From: Flaviaesturariibacter aridisoli
GTDB taxonomy: Bacteria > Bacteroidota > Bacteroidia > Chitinophagales > Chitinophagaceae
Reading direction: 5' to 3'
Length of the DNA: 64,000 nucleotides
NCBI RefSeq assembly: GCF_004343705.1
Contig: NZ_SKFH01000009.1
Coordinates: forward strand, 86,772-150,771
Part shown: positions 61,865 through 64,000 of the stretch, in pieces
Layout of the letters: every line of letters starts with the position of its first letter
Position numbering within the stretch: position 1 is the first letter of the stretch
Program-made: the position numbers and the translations under genes
Notes under the pieces: generated by a model
Seen by the model: only the letters and a program-made list of their open reading frames with translations
Database searches by the model: none
Told to the model about the DNA's origin: nothing

Positions 61865-64000
61865 TTAGTGGCGGATCACGATGGTCTGGCTGGCAACCGT
61901 ACCGTCGTTGTTTACAACGCGGAGCACATAGGTGCCGGCGGCCAGGGAGGCCGGCAGGCTGATGCGCTCGTTGATGTAATTCGCCTGGAGGAACAGGTTG
62001 CGGCGATACACCTGGGCACCAACGCTGTTGTACAGCACGATGCCGTGGTAGCCATTGTTCACTCCGGTCAGGGTCAGCTGGAACGACTGTCCGGCCACAA
62101 CGGGTACCGGCCAGATGCGCAGACCGGCAACGAGGCCCGGCAGGGTCACGCTTTTCAACGTACCGAAGCCGATGGCGCCGGCGTTGCGGGCATAGGCGCG
62201 GTAGTAGATCGTGCTGCCCGGAACGAGGTTGCCGAGGTTCACCAGGTAGCTGGCACCCGTGGGGATGCCCGGAGCGGCCACTTGCGTGCCGGTGCCCGGT
62301 GCGAAGCCGGCGATGGTGCTCCACTCGATGCCTTCTTCCGTAAGGGCCGAGCAGCCATTGGCCAGCACGGCGCCGCGGAGCGATACCGAACCGTGGCTGA
62401 TGTTGGTAGAGTCGAGCGTAACCACCGTGGGGCCCTGCACCTTACCGGCACCGGTAGCGTTGACGATGATCGTGCTGCCGAAGCCGCCACCGCTCACCTG
62501 GATGCCGTTGTTGTAGGCCTGCACCGCTGCGGGCGCGAACTGTACAAATACGGTCTGGCTGTACGAGCCGCCGGGTTGCGCGAGCGCCAGGGCCGGGCTG
62601 TAGGGGCCGGTGGCCGTGGTGGCAAACTGGTAGCCGCTGGTAGCTGCTACAGTGATGTTGCCCGCGGTGAGGTTAGTACCCGTGATGGTGAAGCTTTTCG
62701 GTGCCGAAACCGTACCGACGCAAGTCGTGTCGAAAGCAGCCAGTGCTGAAGCCGTCAGGGAGATCACCGGGCCGGCGGCCGTGGTGAAGGAACCCTGGGT
62801 GCTGTAGGCCGTGCCGCCGCCGTTGGTGGCGAAGCTGTGGTAGTAGTAAGTCGTGTTCGCCGTGAGACCGCCCAGGTTGACGCTGAACGCGCCGCCTGCG
62901 AGGTTGGTGGCCGGCACCTGCGTGCCCGAACCGTTGGCGAAGCCGCTGGTAGTGCTGTATTCAACACCGTAGGTCGTTACCGCCGTGCAACCGTTGTTGC
63001 TGATGGTAGCCGGAACGGTAGCCGAAATGTTGGTCACGCTGGTAGCAGCGCCCGCCGTTACCGTTGGGGCGTTGTTGGCACCGGTGCCCGAAGCGGCTAC
63101 GTTGATGGCCGTTGCGCCGCCACCCGATACGGGGATGTTGCCGTTGTAGGCCTGGAGCGCCGTGGGCGTGAATTGTACAAATACGGTCTGGCTCAGCGCG
63201 CCGCCCGTAGTGGGGATGGTCAGCGAGGAGCTGTACGTACCGCCTGAGGTAGTGCTGAAGGCGAAGCCTGCGAGCGGGCCAACGGTCACGTTGCCGGCGG
63301 CGAGGTTGCTACCGGTAATGGTGAAGCTGTTGGCAGCAGACGTCACATTCTGGCAGATGTTGCCGAAGGCCGTCAGGGTCGTAGCGGTCAGGCTCGGACC
63401 GATCGCCGTGGTAACGGTGATTTCGTTCGAATTAACCGAAGTACCCGATGCATTCGTAGCGCGCACCACGTAGTAGTACGTCGTGTTCGGGGCCAGTCCG
63501 GTCACGTTGTAGGAAGTTACGTTGCCTACGGGGAGGTTCTGGTAGCCCGTTACGTAAACAGGTGTCGAAGCACCGCCGGCAGCTTTTACATAGATAGCGG
63601 TCATGCGGCTCGTGCCACCCGAAGCTACCGTGCTGTTGTTCACCGAAACCGTGCTGGCTACTACCCAGCGGATCTGCACGAGCGGCTGGTTTTCAGCAGC
63701 GGCCGGAAGGGCCAGGTCGGTCACACCGAAGAAGGTGGCCGGGTTGGCGGCAACAGGAGGCGTGGTCACAGCGATGGTACCGCCGGTCACGTCGTTCCAG
63801 GTGCCGGTGCTGCCTACGCGGTACTGCACTTTCCAGTCGCGCGGGCCGGTGTTGGAACCACCCTGCAGCGAAGAAAGCTTCAGGTTGGTGGCACCGGTCG
63901 TGTTCACACCGATCATCCAGTATTTCGTATCCACACCGTTGTCCCAACCGCTCGTCGATACCGACTGCGGGTTGGTTCCGCCGAGGGCCGAAGGGCCAGC
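61865..64000 (-). CDS. Secreted repeat protein with T9SS C-terminal sorting domain (5' end beyond window)
   Basis: The last 712 codons of a larger gene, open to the right edge. Three kinds of domain are visible: fibronectin-III-like segments (YVTGYQNLPVGNVTSYNVTGL, YYYVVRATNASG), two copies of a beta-sandwich unit (SFTITGSNLAAGNVTV, SFTITGTNLTAGNITV, each with QTVFVQF.P.A.QAYN), each followed by a TYYYHSFATNGG / IYYRAYARNAG segment, and a C-terminal type-A sorting domain (about 80 residues: LRIWPVPVVAGQSFQLTL, GTYVLRVVNNDG, ending TIVIRH). The sorting domain sends it to the surface through the type IX system. It is probably an adhesin or scaffold; no catalytic motif is seen. Confidence 0.9.
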   Translation of the reverse strand, partial: AGPSALGGTNPQSVSTSGWDNGVDTKYWMIGVNTTGATNLKLSSLQGGSNTGPRDWKVQYRVGSTGTWNDVTGGTIAVTTPPVAANPATFFGVTDLALPAAAENQPLVQIRWVVASTVSVNNSTVASGGTSRMTAIYVKAAGGASTPVYVTGYQNLPVGNVTSYNVTGLAPNTTYYYVVRATNASGTSVNSNEITVTTAIGPSLTATTLTAFGNICQNVTSAANSFTITGSNLAAGNVTVGPLAGFAFSTTSGGTYSSSLTIPTTGGALSQTVFVQFTPTALQAYNGNIPVSGGGATAINVAASGTGANNAPTVTAGAATSVTNISATVPATISNNGCTAVTTYGVEYSTTSGFANGSGTQVPATNLAGGAFSVNLGGLTANTTYYYHSFATNGGGTAYSTQGSFTTAAGPVISLTASALAAFDTTCVGTVSAPKSFTITGTNLTAGNITVAATSGYQFATTATGPYSPALALAQPGGSYSQTVFVQFAPAAVQAYNNGIQVSGGGFGSTIIVNATGAGKVQGPTVVTLDSTNISHGSVSLRGAVLANGCSALTEEGIEWSTIAGFAPGTGTQVAAPGIPTGASYLVNLGNLVPGSTIYYRAYARNAGAIGFGTLKSVTLPGLVAGLRIWPVPVVAGQSFQLTLTGVNNGYHGIVLYNSVGAQVYRRNLFLQANYINERISLPASLAAGTYVLRVVNNDGTVASQTIVIRH

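Noticed and set aside
1..64000. CRISPR arrays, tRNA or rRNA genes, prophage, insertion sequences
   Set aside because: I looked for regular spaced repeats, cloverleaf-like sequences, integrase or transposase motifs and terminal repeats with target duplications and saw none.

Overview
The window looks like a chromosomal piece of a GC-rich (about 60 percent by eye) member of the Bacteroidota, most likely of the family Chitinophagaceae. The signs are a SusC/SusD polysaccharide utilization locus, an N-acylornithine-type carbamoyltransferase in the arginine cluster, a TamA-like protein made as a lipoprotein (TamL), a DUF4835 protein beside coaBC, a type IX secretion C-terminal domain, and promoters of the Bacteroidota type (-7 box TAnnTTTG, in two cases with a -33 TTG/TTTG). 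The genus assignment is inference. I see no rRNA, tRNA, CRISPR array, prophage or transposase.

Layout. 1-1955: the 5' part of a radical SAM gene cut by the left edge, a DUF6766 membrane protein and an SDR oxidoreductase. 2035-17581: a beta-glucan utilization locus on the minus strand (SusC, SusD, PKD lipoprotein, GH5, GH3, GH30, GH16), with a large membrane-bound one-component regulator (beta-propeller, Y_Y_Y domain, HTH) transcribed divergently. The gap between SusC and the regulator holds three helically phased direct repeats. 17615-26875: a compact arginine operon (GNAT, argG, argC, proC, argD, argF', argB, argE, argH), most of whose genes overlap by 4-8 bp. It is preceded by a strong promoter, a 36-codon ORF ending in Arg-Arg-Arg-Phe, and two mutually exclusive hairpins with a U-run. 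I read this as a ribosome-mediated arginine attenuator, the most interesting element of the window.

27059-40015: signalling genes. These are an OmpR-type kinase/regulator pair, a 1322-residue lipoprotein with a C-terminal caspase-like domain, two tandem LytS-type kinases (the first with a degraded ATP site), a LytTR regulator, and a convergent propeller-type sensor whose kinase domain also looks degraded. 40294-43488: hemerythrin, cytochrome c and glycosyltransferase genes, then an RRM protein with a long leader. 43839-51262: tamB-tamL, outer-membrane biogenesis. 51374-56934: a small unknown protein, the two subunits of a 3-oxoacid CoA-transferase, a DUF4296 lipoprotein, DUF4835 (PorD-like), coaBC, rpoZ and bamD. 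57156-64000: an OmpA-family protein, polyprenyl diphosphate synthase, recJ, and the 3' part of a large secreted repeat protein with a T9SS signal.

Across the whole window the 10-mer GTATTTNTAC (core of CCGTA-TTTY-TACGG) occurs 16 times on either strand, in all reading frames and in intergenic DNA, against an expectation well below one. It looks like a genome-wide iterated DNA motif rather than a codon effect.
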